Part shown: in pieces, positions 36,267-47,314 of the stretch
How positions within the stretch are numbered: the first letter of the stretch is position 1
Layout of the letters: the number at the start of each line of letters is the position of its first letter
From: Micrasema longulum
Taxonomy: Eukaryota; Arthropoda; Insecta; Trichoptera; Brachycentridae
DNA: 64,000 nucleotides
Direction: 5' to 3'
NCBI GenBank assembly: GCA_022494885.1
Contig: JAGVSM010000894.1
Location: 248,001-312,000 of the forward strand
The notes under the pieces: model-generated
Databases searched by the model: none
What the model saw: only the letters and a program-made list of their open reading frames with translations
What the model was told of the DNA's origin: nothing
Translations under genes and position numbers: made by a program

Positions 36267-36596
36267 CTAATGATCATCGTTTGACGAGTCATTCAAGTTG
36301 TTCTCTTGCGGCGCGTGTTCTATCCTAACTTCTGACTGAAGAGACAATCTTTTGGTCCTCGCATAAAAAATTACGTCAGAAATTAATTTTTCCGCGATAC
36401 ATCTCTGTATTTCAGTGAGTTCCTTAAGCTGTAACCCAATTGACTTTCCAAACGAATCCGCTTCATTTTCTGGCTCGGGTAAAGAAGATTTTGATGCGCT
36501 TGTTTCTAAGTTGGCATTTTGTCTCTTCTGAGGCGGGCCATAAAGAACATATGAATCTTTTTGGGTCTGGGTTCTCGAAGGGATCTGCTGATATTC
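36267..36596 (-). CDS. MADF-BESS gene exon 3 (linker and BESS-like region)
   Basis: Encodes 109 residues and TAG after a tttttattctag acceptor, phase 0. A Gln/Ser/Pro-rich linker (SKSSLPEPENEADSFG) leads to the BESS-like helices, then a tail ending NDSSNDDH. Confidence 0.78.
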   Translation of the reverse strand, partial: EYQQIPSRTQTQKDSYVLYGPPQKRQNANLETSASKSSLPEPENEADSFGKSIGLQLKELTEIQRCIAEKLISDVIFYARTKRLSLQSEVRIEHAPQENNLNDSSNDDH

Positions 36597-39500
36597 CTAG
36601 AATAAAAATAAATTATATTTTTAAGTTATTAATTTTGAAATCTTATCTTAAATAATTTGGGTTTTCCATTAAATGCCGTAATTTTTAATTTTGCGTCTTT
36701 TTCCATGTTTAATTTGTAGCTGTCATTTTTGGTATTTGAGAAGAATGCCCGCCACTTAACCTTTCCAACACTAACACTTTAACAAATAATTTGTGTAATA
36801 TGCAGGTATGTAAATGTGTTCGTAAAATCACGTCGTTTGATAGGCTAATGTAAGGGCTCACAATATACCTGTCAGTACGTTTCTAACTCTCATGCCTGTT
36901 TGAAGTAAAGTTGGGACAAGAAAGGGCTTTTTTGGACAAACCAAGAAAGCCGTGTTAAATGTTTAAAAATACACCCAGAATCAGCGTGAAGCGTTGATGG
37001 AGGTACCTACTCGTTGTATGTTAATATTCATTTCATAAAGTAAATAATGGTAAAAATAAATTAGAATATATTAATATTTTTAAACCGTGGTCACCCTATG
37101 AGCGTTGAAAAGGTTATATGCCGATTGCTCTACCTATATGGTTAACAAAAACTAAACTGAATCAATGCATTTAAATAATAATACACTTTAAAGCGCATCA
37201 TTGTTTTCAGAACGACGCGACGCGACGCCGACGCCGACGGTCACACGCCTCACAAGTTGGGTTGCCAACCCTCCCGAATTTTCTGGATTCTTCCGGAAAC
37301 GTGCTATCCATTTTATAAACCTCCCGACTCTCGGAATGCAGCTAAAATCTTACGGAATCGATTCCTGTATGATAATGATTACCGTTTGTTGCGAGATGTT
37401 CGTAAAGTTGTAATGAGCGAAATAAATGGGCTAGACGTTGGATATATTGTTTTTTTTAAACTGAAGACAAATGTGGGAAAGGGAGAAATAAATTGTGGCC
37501 TTTATTAATCAATTTCAATTCGCAATCCCAAAACCTAAGCATCTTTTTAACGCCAGCAGTTAAAATAATGACAAAAAGTAATAATCATTAAGTCAAGAAT
37601 CCAGGCTCATAGGTTCCATTGCTTATTTATTTATTTGACGGACTTGTGCAGTCCATTCTAACGATGGTAAATACAATTTCTTATAATAAATAAAGGTACT
37701 AATAAAATAAAATACAACTGAATAAAATTAAATCTAGGACAAAAAAAAAATACTACCTCAAGACAAGATCCGGTCTATCTTAGTGAATTTTTTAAAATCT
37801 ATAAAGGCTTACACCAAAAAAGTCCAGATCATGTCTCAAGTTTACAATACGACACAATCGGGACATTGGTGCATGTAAGCCATAGTTTGTGCTGTGTTGA
37901 TCGAGGAACAGCACATTACTATTTCGCAACCGGTGGTTTGGAACATTGAATGCCAGTTGATGGTCCATCAATGAAGCCATTCAGTAAATTAACCATAAAT
38001 ATGGAGTCAATGTTATTTCTACGTTTTTGTGGACTTAAGATTTTTAACATTGACTCATTTCTCCGTAAGTGTAGTCTCCCCTCTCGAGGCCAATCATCCA
38101 TGCTACTTTTCTTAGCAAACGATGTTGCACCGATTTGATATGATTTATCAGGCCTACATAGAAGGGAGACCAGATCACGGGTGCATATTCTAAAAGAGGA
38201 CGAACAAGTGAGCAATATAATATATTGTATTTCGAGGGAAATAGTTTTTTTCCTTGTATACGGTAAGCGAATGTGAAGCAGCGCGAAAGGGCGAGATTGA
38301 ATTCAGAGAAAGCGGCTTAAAAAATTTTGCACGGAAAAGTAGTTCGATAATTTTTAGGACACGATTTCAAATTCGTGTTATATGAAGCGTCATCTCTATT
38401 GATTTGCAACGACGACGATTTGCAAGAAAAGCCAAGGAGGCCACCGGGTATTATGTATTTTACATTTAAAGGTAGGTTTTGAACTTAGTATTACAATAAA
38501 ATATATATTTTGCGAAGCATTTTCATTTTTCATGTAATTCGAAATTGCGGCTTAAAATTTAAAACCCTCATTTGTTAACCTGAGAGGTTAAATGCATTTT
38601 GTTAAAACAAATCATATTCAATTACTTGTTTCACCGCCATATTTTCTGGTTCAGGTATAAAAGATTTTGACGCGGTTATTTCAGATTTAATGTTACTTAA
38701 TTTTAGAATCTTATGTTGACTATTAAGAGGAGGTGAATCCCCTTTTTGGATCTGTTTTATTAAAGGTTTCTGCAGAGATTCCAAGAAAAAAATAATTAAA
38801 TCTCATCTCAAACTCTGTTGTACCTGAGAGCTTAAATTATTGTTTTTTTTATTTAATAAATACGACGGGTAATGGTCAGCGCGTTTGCCTACCATGCGAG
38901 AGGTCTCGGGTTCGATTCCCGGCATAGTTGATATGAAATATTTATTTAAAATTGTGTTTTTACACTAAAAAAATATTTCATAGTCCCTGTACTGGTACCT
39001 GAAGCGTGAGACTGATCATATTTACCTTCATGTAACAAAAATGATCAAGATACGCTGCGATTGGTGTACCAGTGCAGTGCCCTATGCACCATTAAGTGCG
39101 GAAAGGGAATGATGATAATGATTATAATTTATTTATTTATTTATTTATACATCAACGGTTCAAAGAACCTTTTACAAACAAATAATAATTTACAGAAATA
39201 ATCACAGCAGTGCACAGTATGGTACATAGTATGAATAAAATAGAATAATTAAAACTAAACAATTTGGTAAACATATAATACAAAAAGTTAAGAAGAAACA
39301 TAACATTTCTTAATAAAGATAGCAATAACCATGAGAAAATCTTACGTACTAAATATAAATATAACACAGTAAAGTTGAGAATAACTAGATAATAATAATT
39401 TAAAAAATAATACAACATTAGTACTCAAAGAATAAAAGTTTTTTGAGCAATAAAACAAAAATAAAAAATTAAATAAGTTAAATTACTAAATAATAATATC

Positions 39501-42500
39501 TCTGTTTAGTGAAATCATCATCATCATCATTAGTTGGTTGGAAGAAGTTGCCACTTAGCAATAAATCCACCAATGTACAATTAAAATTATGTCTAACATG
39601 TTAAATAAAGAAATAAAAAATTACGTATTCCAGGAAACAAAGTTAAATTTAATACTAAAATTAAAAATAATTCCATTATTTTTCTAAAAAATAACGAGTG
39701 AGAATGCGTTTTAATTCATGAACAGAATTTGTATTGAAGGTATCGACTATTTGTTCTAATTCATTTCCATACCTATGCATCCTGGGTATGGGAGAGTACA
39801 TTTCAAAGTTGGTCCGCGAATTGTTGCAAAAAAATAATTCCTTACTTCTAGTGCACCTACCAGGTATTCGAATTTGAATTAGTTCAAGCAGAGCAGGGCT
39901 GTCAATTATCGATTTCATTATTTTAAATAAGAATAATAAATCAGCTATAACTCTACGATCAGATAATTCAAGTAATCTCATTTAATAATGAAATTCGTCG
40001 CTTATATTATTATAGATTTCTGTAATCAGTAAATCCAAATACCCTTTTCCTTGTTCTTTCTTTTTGACGTCCATTTTAATTTGAAATATCAAAGCAGTTT
40101 AGTAAAAAAAATCGTAAAAAGCTCGGAGTTAAAACTTTCTACACAAAAGTTTGACCAGTTTGTCAGTCAGTCAGTCCTGCAATGGGCTCATTAACAATAG
40201 ATTATTTGAGTGTATTAGAAGCAACAATGTTTGATTATGTCCAAATGCTTGCAGACTGGCTGGATTTCCTCCCTAGGGAGTTGTTCATATTTAAATTTAT
40301 TTCAACAGAGAGGGAAAAAGTTTTCGAGAAGAAATTTGGAAGTCTAGGCATTTACAGGGCTTATGACTTGTCAAAAGTCAACAGATGAAAGAGTTGAGGA
40401 AATGTGGATGTTCAAACATGGGCAGAATGGTAAATGTTACACAGTGTGTAAAGTGGCCACTTAAACCAGCCAATGACAGGTCATAAGCCCTGTAAATGCC
40501 TAGACTTCCAAATTTCTTCTCGAAAACTTTTTCCCTCTCTGTTGAAATAAATTTAAGTATTAGAAGCAAACTTAGAAATCTCCACCATAAACGGAAAATT
40601 ATTTATCGATGCCAAAATAAACTGTCCATAAAAACCTACCTACCTAAATAATAGCGTAATTCAAAACCGTCTCTAAATCTTGCAAAAACACATTTCAATT
40701 ATACTACTTGACACCGCAAACATAACATTCTCCATTGAGTTAGTGAAGCATAATAGGCAAATATCACTTTTTTTTACATTTTTAAAGTAATAAAGGTTTA
40801 TAAAATACTGTCCAGAAAAAAAATTGTTTGCTAATTATTAGTAGCATAAAAAATATTTTTAAATTGTAATTTTGAATTCCCGCAAAAACGGTCATTCCAT
40901 TGGCCACGCCCCTAATGCGTCACGATTCATATTTATTTGTTCCCGGCCGTTGGAATTTGTTTAGAACATTATCACGAATCTTGACACCTCAATAACTAAG
41001 GCCAAAAACGTCGCGTTTTTCTAGCAACGTAATTTTATTACCGCAATATCAATATTGATTTGAAAATACAATGAATTATTCTTAATCCATTTCATATTTT
41101 TTTATCGGTATTCGTGGTATGTGATATTTCTCTATTATAAATTTCAAGATTATTTTTTCAAATAGTTTTTCGCAAATATCTCAGTAACTCCTTCAATGGA
41201 GATTTCTAAGTTTTCTTCTAATATCCTCATTGTCGTTAGTGAAATAATTAAGAATATGTAATATTTACATCATCGCTGGTATAATATTCTTCTCCCATAT
41301 TTTGAGTTTCATTTTTTTCCAAAAATGTTAAATACTGAAAATACCAAAGCGAGGGAACGTACAGGGCATTTAATTTAACCTGGAATAAAAAAAACACACA
41401 AATAAGGAATTAAATAAAAAATCACAATTTTTACAATTTAATTTTCTACAAATACATCGCTACCCCAAAGTAACCTAACAGTGAGATAAACACGAATCTA
41501 AGATAGCGGGTGCTGTGCTGTAATAAGGAAGTTCAGCCCTACGGGAAATTGGATTAAAAAAAGTTTTCCCAACTTGATTTCCATTTTCTAATAGTGAGTT
41601 ATTTATAAGTCGTTGAAAATGGTCACCAAAGTTGAAATATTTGTGTAAATTTTATGAACGCATTTTTTAAAAGTAACTATGAAGTTTTATATGAAAAAAA
41701 AATTATAAATATTATCAAATTTAAATAGGTACTAACGAATATAATAAATTTCAATCCACTATAATTTTACCGTGCCGTTTAGATTAAGATGATATGTGTG
41801 GATTAGGCTATTCATTCATCACGCGGCTGGTTTGTTTATTTGGAAATTCTTGTAACAATGAACAGACTTTAATACAAATAATTTAATTCGGTCAGACCCT
41901 TTGCACACCTCAAAGTCCTATTATCTCAGAATATATTCTTCAGAGATATCTAGATTTACAGTATTTTACGGTTATTTTTTAAAAATTATTAATCAATATA
42001 TTTTGTACATTAATTTATTAAATTTCCTAAGTATTTATTTATTTAACACTTTATATACATATACAATTTATTATACCGCCCTTATATGTATATAAGGGTG
42101 GGCATATTGCGTTAAAGCAATTTCTTCATACCTACCCAAACCGTTCAGTTTGAGAAAATTACAAGTACACGGACATATTGAATCTTACAATTTTATATAA
42201 AATTCAAAACAAAGATTAACAAAATAAAAATATATAAAAATTAACACTATACTATGAAGAGAGGTAAGGGGATGGGAAGGAAAGAAGAAGGATAAAGGAA
42301 CAACTTAAATATTTAGATAGTGACATTTCAATCTTGACTAAAATGTAAATAAAGAAGGGGCGTCTATAACATTAATGTATAGATTATTCCACAATCGAGC
42401 AGCTACTACTGTGAAAGAGGAGGCAAGAAAATTAGAGCGATGAAAGGGTATTAAAAGGGTTTTCTTGTTACTGGAACGACGAGATGTCTGTGTTGTGATA

Positions 42501-43119
42501 GAGGTTGGAAGAGCTCTCTCAGATAAACAAGCGAAGTGGGATTATTTAAAATATTGTGAAGAAGTGATAGAATGTGACTGTTTCTAAGTAGACTTTCCGG
42601 TTCTTCGATCTTTTTATTGAATTATCAAGAAATAAACCGATCCAGACAAGCATTTGAAGCGTAAAACTAATCATCTTTGTGATACATCTTAGTATTCAAG
42701 ATAATTAAAGAGATTATTTAAGTACTTTTAAATTTGTGCTTTGAGAATTTTTCTGTAACATTTATCATTCTGCCTGTATTCATCAGTCAATAACAGATCC
42801 TACTCCATATTCCCCTTTCAAAAATGTTCTCAATTTCAACACTTGAGTACAAACACTTAGAGATACTCAAAATATTGTTATAATGTACCTTTTTAGCTTC
42901 GCGTTTGTACGCTGCTCTCATATTTTCAATTTTTTTCTTGACCATAGATGAAGACGCGTCCGCTTGAATAATTTTAAATATGTCTACCATTTTGTTGATT
43001 GCCTCTTCGCGGGAATCTTTGTTTTTATACAGCAGACACGTGGTATCCCACAAACACGGATAATCTCTGTACTTTAGTAAAAGATTAATCATTACTTGAC
43101 GCTCACTGCAAAACGTCAT
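36267..43119 (-). CDS. MADF-BESS family DNA-binding protein, 3 exons
   Basis: Seen on the minus strand: exon 1 at 43119-42889, exon 2 at 41379-41269 and exon 3 at 36596-36267 join in phase 0 into 223 residues ending in TAG. Residues about 6-97 form an MADF (Myb/SANT-like) domain: LLLKYRDYPCLWD, the helix KKKIENMRAAYKREAKK, then YVPSLWYFQYLTFL. Residues about 162-195 (FGKSIGLQLKELTEIQRCIA onward) resemble the C-terminal BESS protein-interaction helix region. Known of the family: MADF binds DNA and BESS mediates protein contacts; insects carry many such regulators. Inference: a nuclear transcription regulator with unknown targets. The ATG has A at -3. An AATAAA lies about 75 bases past the stop. 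Introns of 1.5 and 4.7 kb hold LINE, SINE and foldback insertions. The exon 2 to exon 3 link is inferred from splice sites and phase. Confidence 0.82.
37622..38235 (-). mobile_element. LINE C-terminal fragment, frameshifted
   Basis: Minus strand: SLVRPLLEYAPVIWSPFYVG in one frame, then HAPMSRLCRIVNLRHDLDFF in another, so at least one frameshift. Same family as the 8.5-9.15 kb copy. The tail is at 37622. It sits in intron 2 of the MADF-BESS gene, on the same strand. Confidence 0.8.
38602..38784 (-). pseudogene. Second copy of the MADF-BESS last exon, decayed or alternative
   Basis: Lies within the 4.7-kb second intron of the MADF-BESS gene and on the same strand. It aligns with the first half of exon 3: both start with gaaT.T..GCAG, share a run ending AAAA(A/G)..GATTCA, and share (T/A)ASKS(S/F)(L/I)PEPEN. 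The acceptor is ttcttg where exon 3 has ttctag, so the AG is lost. An in-frame CAG 12 bases inside could serve instead and would keep phase 0. The copy runs into a stop soon after PEPEN and lacks the BESS-like helices. It is either a dead duplicate or an alternative last exon making a BESS-less protein. Confidence 0.68.
38866..39124 (+). mobile_element. tRNA-Gly-like SINE
   Basis: Best-preserved body: B box tcgggttcgattcccggc, actgatcatatttaccttca, tgatcaagatacgctgcg, cagtgccctatgcaccatta, gaatgatgataatgat. In intron 2 of the MADF-BESS gene, antisense, next to the exon-3 duplicate. Confidence 0.78.
39125..40030 (-). mobile_element. LINE C-terminal fragment with 3' tail
   Basis: Minus strand: LLELSDRRVIADLLFLFKIM then YSPIPRMHRYGNELEQIV. 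It is related to the 19.6 kb copy and ends in a (TAAA)n tail at 39125-39147, which abuts a SINE. It is in intron 2 of the MADF-BESS gene. Confidence 0.78.
40225..40560. mobile_element. Foldback element of the gtggccacttaaaccagcc family
   Basis: Left arm 40285-40375 (ttatttcaacagagagggaa...gggcttatgactt) mirrors right arm 40478-40556. Both arms share the same private variants, so they were copied from one another. The centre carries aagtggccacttaaaccagc. It overlaps two minus/plus ORFs of about 65 codons that are by-products of the repeat. Confidence 0.75.
40770..41150 (+). repeat. Dispersed repeat with CRE-like site, copy 2
   Basis: Same block order as the 16.4 kb copy; the tgacgtca has become tgacacctca. 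In intron 2 of the MADF-BESS gene, just 3' of exon 2. Confidence 0.62.
41269..41379 (-). CDS. MADF-BESS gene exon 2 (MADF C-terminal part)
   Basis: Encodes 37 residues between a ttattccag acceptor and a GATGAT|GTAAAT donor, phase 0 at both ends. It supplies the typical MADF end YVPSLWYFQYLTFL and then an acidic linker. If not spliced, it would meet a stop six codons past the donor, giving a MADF-only isoform. Confidence 0.85.
42030..42600 (-). mobile_element. LINE C-terminal fragment and 3'UTR, second family
   Basis: Closely similar to 24680-25270, with the same gtgggcatattgcgtt and gctactactgtgaaagagg blocks. It lies in intron 1 of the MADF-BESS gene. Confidence 0.6.
42889..43119 (-). CDS. 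MADF-BESS gene exon 1 (MADF N-terminal part)
   Basis: Encodes 77 residues from MTFCSERQ to KREAKK, with the MADF landmarks YPCLWD and the basic third helix. It stops at an AAG|GTACAT donor, phase 0. Reading on past the donor enters a dispersed foldback repeat, which supports the splice site. Confidence 0.87.
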
Positions 43120-43330
43120 AATAGAAATTGAGAGTTGTTATTGAAGTCTGATTTGACGACCCACCTGACAGCGCTGCGCGCGACCCAACCGTCAGACAAC
43201 AGCGCCACGACTGCGTTGGGTCGACGCGGTCGCGTGCCCAACTAAAATACTAACGGGGTCTACGTTCATGGCTTGCGTGGTAAGAAGTACCTACGGATTC
43301 CCTTTCCCACGCCTCACGCCCGATGGGCCC
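43120..43330 (-). promoter_or_regulatory. GC-rich promoter region of the MADF-BESS gene
   Basis: The 200 bases upstream of the ATG are far more GC-rich and CpG-rich than the surroundings (gcgcgacccaaccg, ggtcgacgcggtcgcg). No TATA box stands out. This is an inference from composition and position only. Confidence 0.45.
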
Positions 43331-43959
43331 ATGCCTTTAGTGTTGTACATGCCGGTTTAAATATTTATAATCGATATTTTCGTTTTCCAAATTCCATTTT
43401 ATTTTATTTTATTTTATTAGGTCATTCAACAAAGATACATACTGTCAAACTTAGCCAAATTTAAAATAAAATCACAATATGTATTGTATTATTAGCGTCA
43501 TGATTTTTTTTTACTTTTGTGATTTTTAAATACTCCGCTTGTGACGTCATTAGTTCTCTACGGTGAGTTCTCCTGATTGGTGAGTTAGCTTCCCGCTAAC
43601 CGGAAATGTTTCACAACACTGTCATTGGTTTGATTTCGAAGAACTAGTGACGTTGTTCAAAGTAGTTCATTTTTATCAAAATCATTTATTTTTTTCATAC
43701 ATTTTCAAAAATCTTCGCCACACAATTAAAGTCTCGAATTTTTTATTTCCAATTTTGCGTTGCACTGAACTTCGTTATTCGACATGCATACATCTTTAAT
43801 TACAGAATAACATTTGACATTTAGCTGCTTTTCAAAATATTTCTTGCACAAAATAAATTGTAAACGTATACTTGTTGAATATTGTTATTTAAATTAGATT
43901 CCTAAGAGATCCTGAAATATGTATGTCTTTCTTTTTCGGCAATATACATATTAATTATA

Positions 43960-44170
43960 TACTTCCGACACATGCGGGCCAAAAGTGTATGGCATGCTGC
44001 ATTGCTTAAAATTAAAGGCAGTTTGAATATATCCCTATGTCTGAGAGTTCCCAATCCCGCATTTATTTATATTTTGTTAGGGTTGGTATCTCCTTATTAG
44101 TTTATTACTTTGAAGAGATTCTTTTAACTGAAAACCTCAAGCAGTTTTGTCAGTGAATTTATTTATTTAT
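43960..44170 (-). mobile_element. LINE C-terminal fragment
   Basis: Second copy of the 29.6 kb family (GLGTLRHRDIFKLPL, LLARMCRKY on the minus strand). It ends in a TAAATAAATAA tail at about 44160. Confidence 0.65.
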
Positions 44171-44867
44171 TTAAGCGTACATTTCATATTTTACAAAATG
44201 GCATAAAAAACACTCTGACAAATTCTGCTTGTACTAGGAGTGGGCTCAGTATATAAAGGGTCGGCAAGCCAGAAATATGAATATGCCTAATGTTCCAATT
44301 GGTTCCTATATGGGCAAATGCCTGTTCTAAGAAAACGATTTGTTGCGGCAAATATGGTTATCGAATATGTTTCCCATAAATAAAAATAATTTTGAATAAA
44401 TAGAAAAACATTCATAGCCTTAAAGATAAAAAAAATACACAGTTTACGTTAATATGAAATAAAATTAAAAAATTAAATATAAATACATATACATATAAAA
44501 AATATAATCGAAAATGAAAAAGTGTTAGAAATAGCTTATAATTTAGGTAGATGGGGGTTACAATTTTGGTATTGGAATATTTAACTTATGCAGTTATAAT
44601 ATTGTATAAATAAACAAATGGTTTATTAACAGAAAAATATTTTATTATTCTATATTGTTTTATGGTTTGTAAACAACCTAAAATTGAATATTTTTATTTT
44701 TCGTTTGTGTGGTTCATTTTTTCTTCTTTCCTTATATATTATTATTATAACATTAAATTTTTCACAATTTTAAATGTTTTTTTTTTTTAATTTTGTATTG
44801 GTTGCAGTTTCGGGATAATTTTTAATGTCATGGCTTAAAAAACATAATTAATATGTTTAGTCTGTCA

Positions 44868-45200
44868 CATCCAAAACCACAATGATCAGTATGGGCAAGA
44901 AGACATATTAGCATATTTAAAAAAATATTTAGAACAAATATTTTTTTTTTAAATAAAAAAATTAAAAAAACAAATGGTTGCTTACTTCTTCAGGGGAGAA
45001 GTGAGGGGAGCGCGGTGCAGAATCAGACTCCTTCCTCCCCCTCTTCGTTTCTCCCCTGCAGAAGTGGGCAACCATTTGCTTTTTTTGATATTTTATTTTT
45101 TTAAATTTTATTCGTTCTAAAAAAATATTTTAATGTGCCAATATGTCTTCTAACTCATACTTATCATCGTGGTTTCGTATGTGACAGGGTAATGAACACT
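44868..45200. mobile_element. Long inverted-repeat element between the two promoters
   Basis: Arms of about 150 bases: ctgtcacatccaaaaccac...caaatggttgcttacttctt pairs with gaagtgggcaaccatttgct...ggtttcgtatgtgacag. One arm alone occurs at 6715-6900, beginning acagggtgttcttaaaatcctgtcacatc. Lies between the MADF-BESS and RIB43A starts. Confidence 0.8.
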
Positions 45201-47188
45201 CTGTAAGTCTACAATATTATTGTTATATTACATAAATTTATTGTGAATACCATAAACACAATAAATAAAAATAAATATTATGTTATCAGTCTACAGTGTA
45301 GTTCCCGTAAGATTGTCCCGGTTTTGACGAAATTATGTTATGTGCGATACGTGTGAAATGGGCTTTCTGTGCGCCGTGAACGTAGACCCCAACGTAGGTG
45401 ACGCAACGCAAAGGAGATATTGTCGGGTCGAGTCTGATCAGGCAAAACGCACACGTAATAAGCATGAGCGTGTTAGTATGCTTTTGAATTTTTCAACCAA
45501 GATTATCTCGAAAACTGTAAGAGGTACGAAATAAGTAACCTCGACCTTTCGTATAGTATTTTTAATGCTTTTTTATTTTACTAGAGCTTTTTCAAGAGTA
45601 AGGCGTTTTTGAGTTAGAAATGTATTACAACAAAGAGGGACAACATATTTATAAAGGGAAGTCTAGACATTTACAGGGATTATGGCCTGTCATAAAACAT
45701 AAAAAAAAACTTTTTTTTTAATAAATGCATATTCCGCTTTTCATGCAGAAAACTTAATTTTACTTTGTAGATAAAATTAAGTTGTAAGAAAATTTGTATA
45801 TTTGAATGAAAATTCAAAGTATCTTCGTCGGTAACCTGTAATTGAACAAATTTAGAAAAAAACTGTAAAGATATTGTACTTTATACAGATTACAATTTTT
45901 TTTTGTGGTTAAAATTGAAGATAAATTTCAATTTTCCATTAGAATACGGGCCCAGGAATGAAAAATAATCATTTTTTAAAGTTTTTTTTTTTATTTAAAA
46001 AAAATATGAAAAGGATGTTAGGGGTCTAAGGATGTAGTCATAGAATTAAGAATAATCCAGAAGGAGCGTAGAATCATATTTGAATACATCGGACTGTGTC
46101 CAATAGTTCCCCCACTTTCACCACGCGCATTCGTGATGTCGCCGCGTAATGTTGCACGATGGGAAAAAATATAATTACTACACAAATGTAAGGTTAAATG
46201 TAAAAAAAAAAGCAATCTGTTAATTTCTCTAAAAAAATATTGTGCACGTGGAAATATTGATTGACAACAGAGTAGATAAGTAAAGGATCATTTAATAAGA
46301 GTAATTGAATTAATGAACTTTAAACTTAAAATATAAAAGAAATTTTATTTTACACAAAACGGATATTTTTATATCATGTTAAATAATATTTGATGTTTCA
46401 AAGATAATATCGGTCAAATGTCCACCACAGAGTTGTTTAATCCGAGGTCCAATTGTCATTAGTTCTTTCATTAGATGAGCAAAGTAGGGTAAAAAAAATT
46501 ACTACCTTGGCAACACTGACGAAATGTGCATTTTGTTTCTTTGACAATCTGACAGATGGAAAAATAATTCAATTTTTAAGCAATGCATTTGTTACATACA
46601 CATTCATTTGCTAATTACACATGAAATTAAACTCCATCCCGTTTCTTCAAGATCCTAGCAGTATTTCTACACTTTAAAAGGACGCAACACGGCATAGTTG
46701 AATTCAAATCAGGAGTTACGTACTGAGCGACGTCTACAAAGAAACTAATGGGTCAAAACCTAAACCTACTCATTTATGAGAAGTTTAGTCGCCTTCTGTT
46801 TGATGTGCGTATGCGGTTTCTGGACTATTCTTAATTCTATGGATATAGTCATATTTAAGGCGCTATTTACTCTACTTTACGCTCTGTCTAACAGTTTCTG
46901 CCATGTTTAAACATTCAAACTAATTGCTAATTACAAGTAGTATAATTTCTGTATCGGAAAAAACACTAGAGACTTTAAGTCCCAATTTAATTCAGATTAA
47001 ACATAGAACAAAATACTAGTGTTCCGTGTCAATAACAAATAAATGAAATGCTAACAACAGTTTGTTATTCGTTGCGTACTTTCTTAATTCACGAATGGTG
47101 ACGTTTGATCGATTATTTGCATTCTCCATTTCGTGGTCGTTTCATTTGGATGCAATTAATCTAATAATTACTGTAAAAATTAAGCAAA
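45200..47188. other. RIB43A upstream region
   Basis: Holds a CpG-rich patch at 45330-45480, a repeat at 46645-46842 and AT-rich filler. The last 140 bases before the ATG have tgacgtttgatcgatt. No TATA box or RFX-type X-box is convincing by eye. Confidence 0.35.
46645..46842 (-). repeat. Dispersed ~190-bp repeat, copy 2
   Basis: Reverse of 4420-4612: cacggcatagttgaattcaa, cgtactgagcgacgtctac, gatgtgcgtatgcggtttct. About 350 bases upstream of the RIB43A start. Confidence 0.6.
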
Positions 47189-47314
47189 ATGCTGTCTAAA
47201 CTATATGTAGCTTCGGAGAAAGATAGGAAAGAAGCTGAGAGCAGGGAGAGAAGAAAAAAGATTGAAGCAGAGAGGAAAGAAAGGTTTTTTAATGTGAAAT
47301 TTAGAAAAATTGGC
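47189..47314 (+). CDS. RIBC2: RIB43A gene exon 1
   Basis: Encodes 42 residues beginning MLSKLYVASEKDRKEAESRE, strongly charged and predicted helical. It ends after an intact Gly codon (phase 0) at a GTGAGT donor. The preceding 150 bases have no long ORF and are probably promoter and 5'UTR. Confidence 0.88.

Noticed and set aside
36440..36655. 71-codon plus-strand ORF.
   Set aside because: Antisense shadow of MADF-BESS exon 3.
37240..37420. Possible DNA-transposon fragment at gttgccaaccctcccgaatt.
   Set aside because: The wording recalls hAT-type repeats, but no inverted ends or second copy are visible.
45340..45534. 64-codon plus-strand ORF with Cys residues.
   Set aside because: No domain, no splice signals, and part of its string (ggggtctacgttca) recurs at 43256, which suggests a repeat.
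45300..47188. RFX X-box upstream of the RIB43A gene.
   Set aside because: Expected for ciliary genes in sensory neurons, but no GTTGCC..GGYAAC-type site was found by eye.
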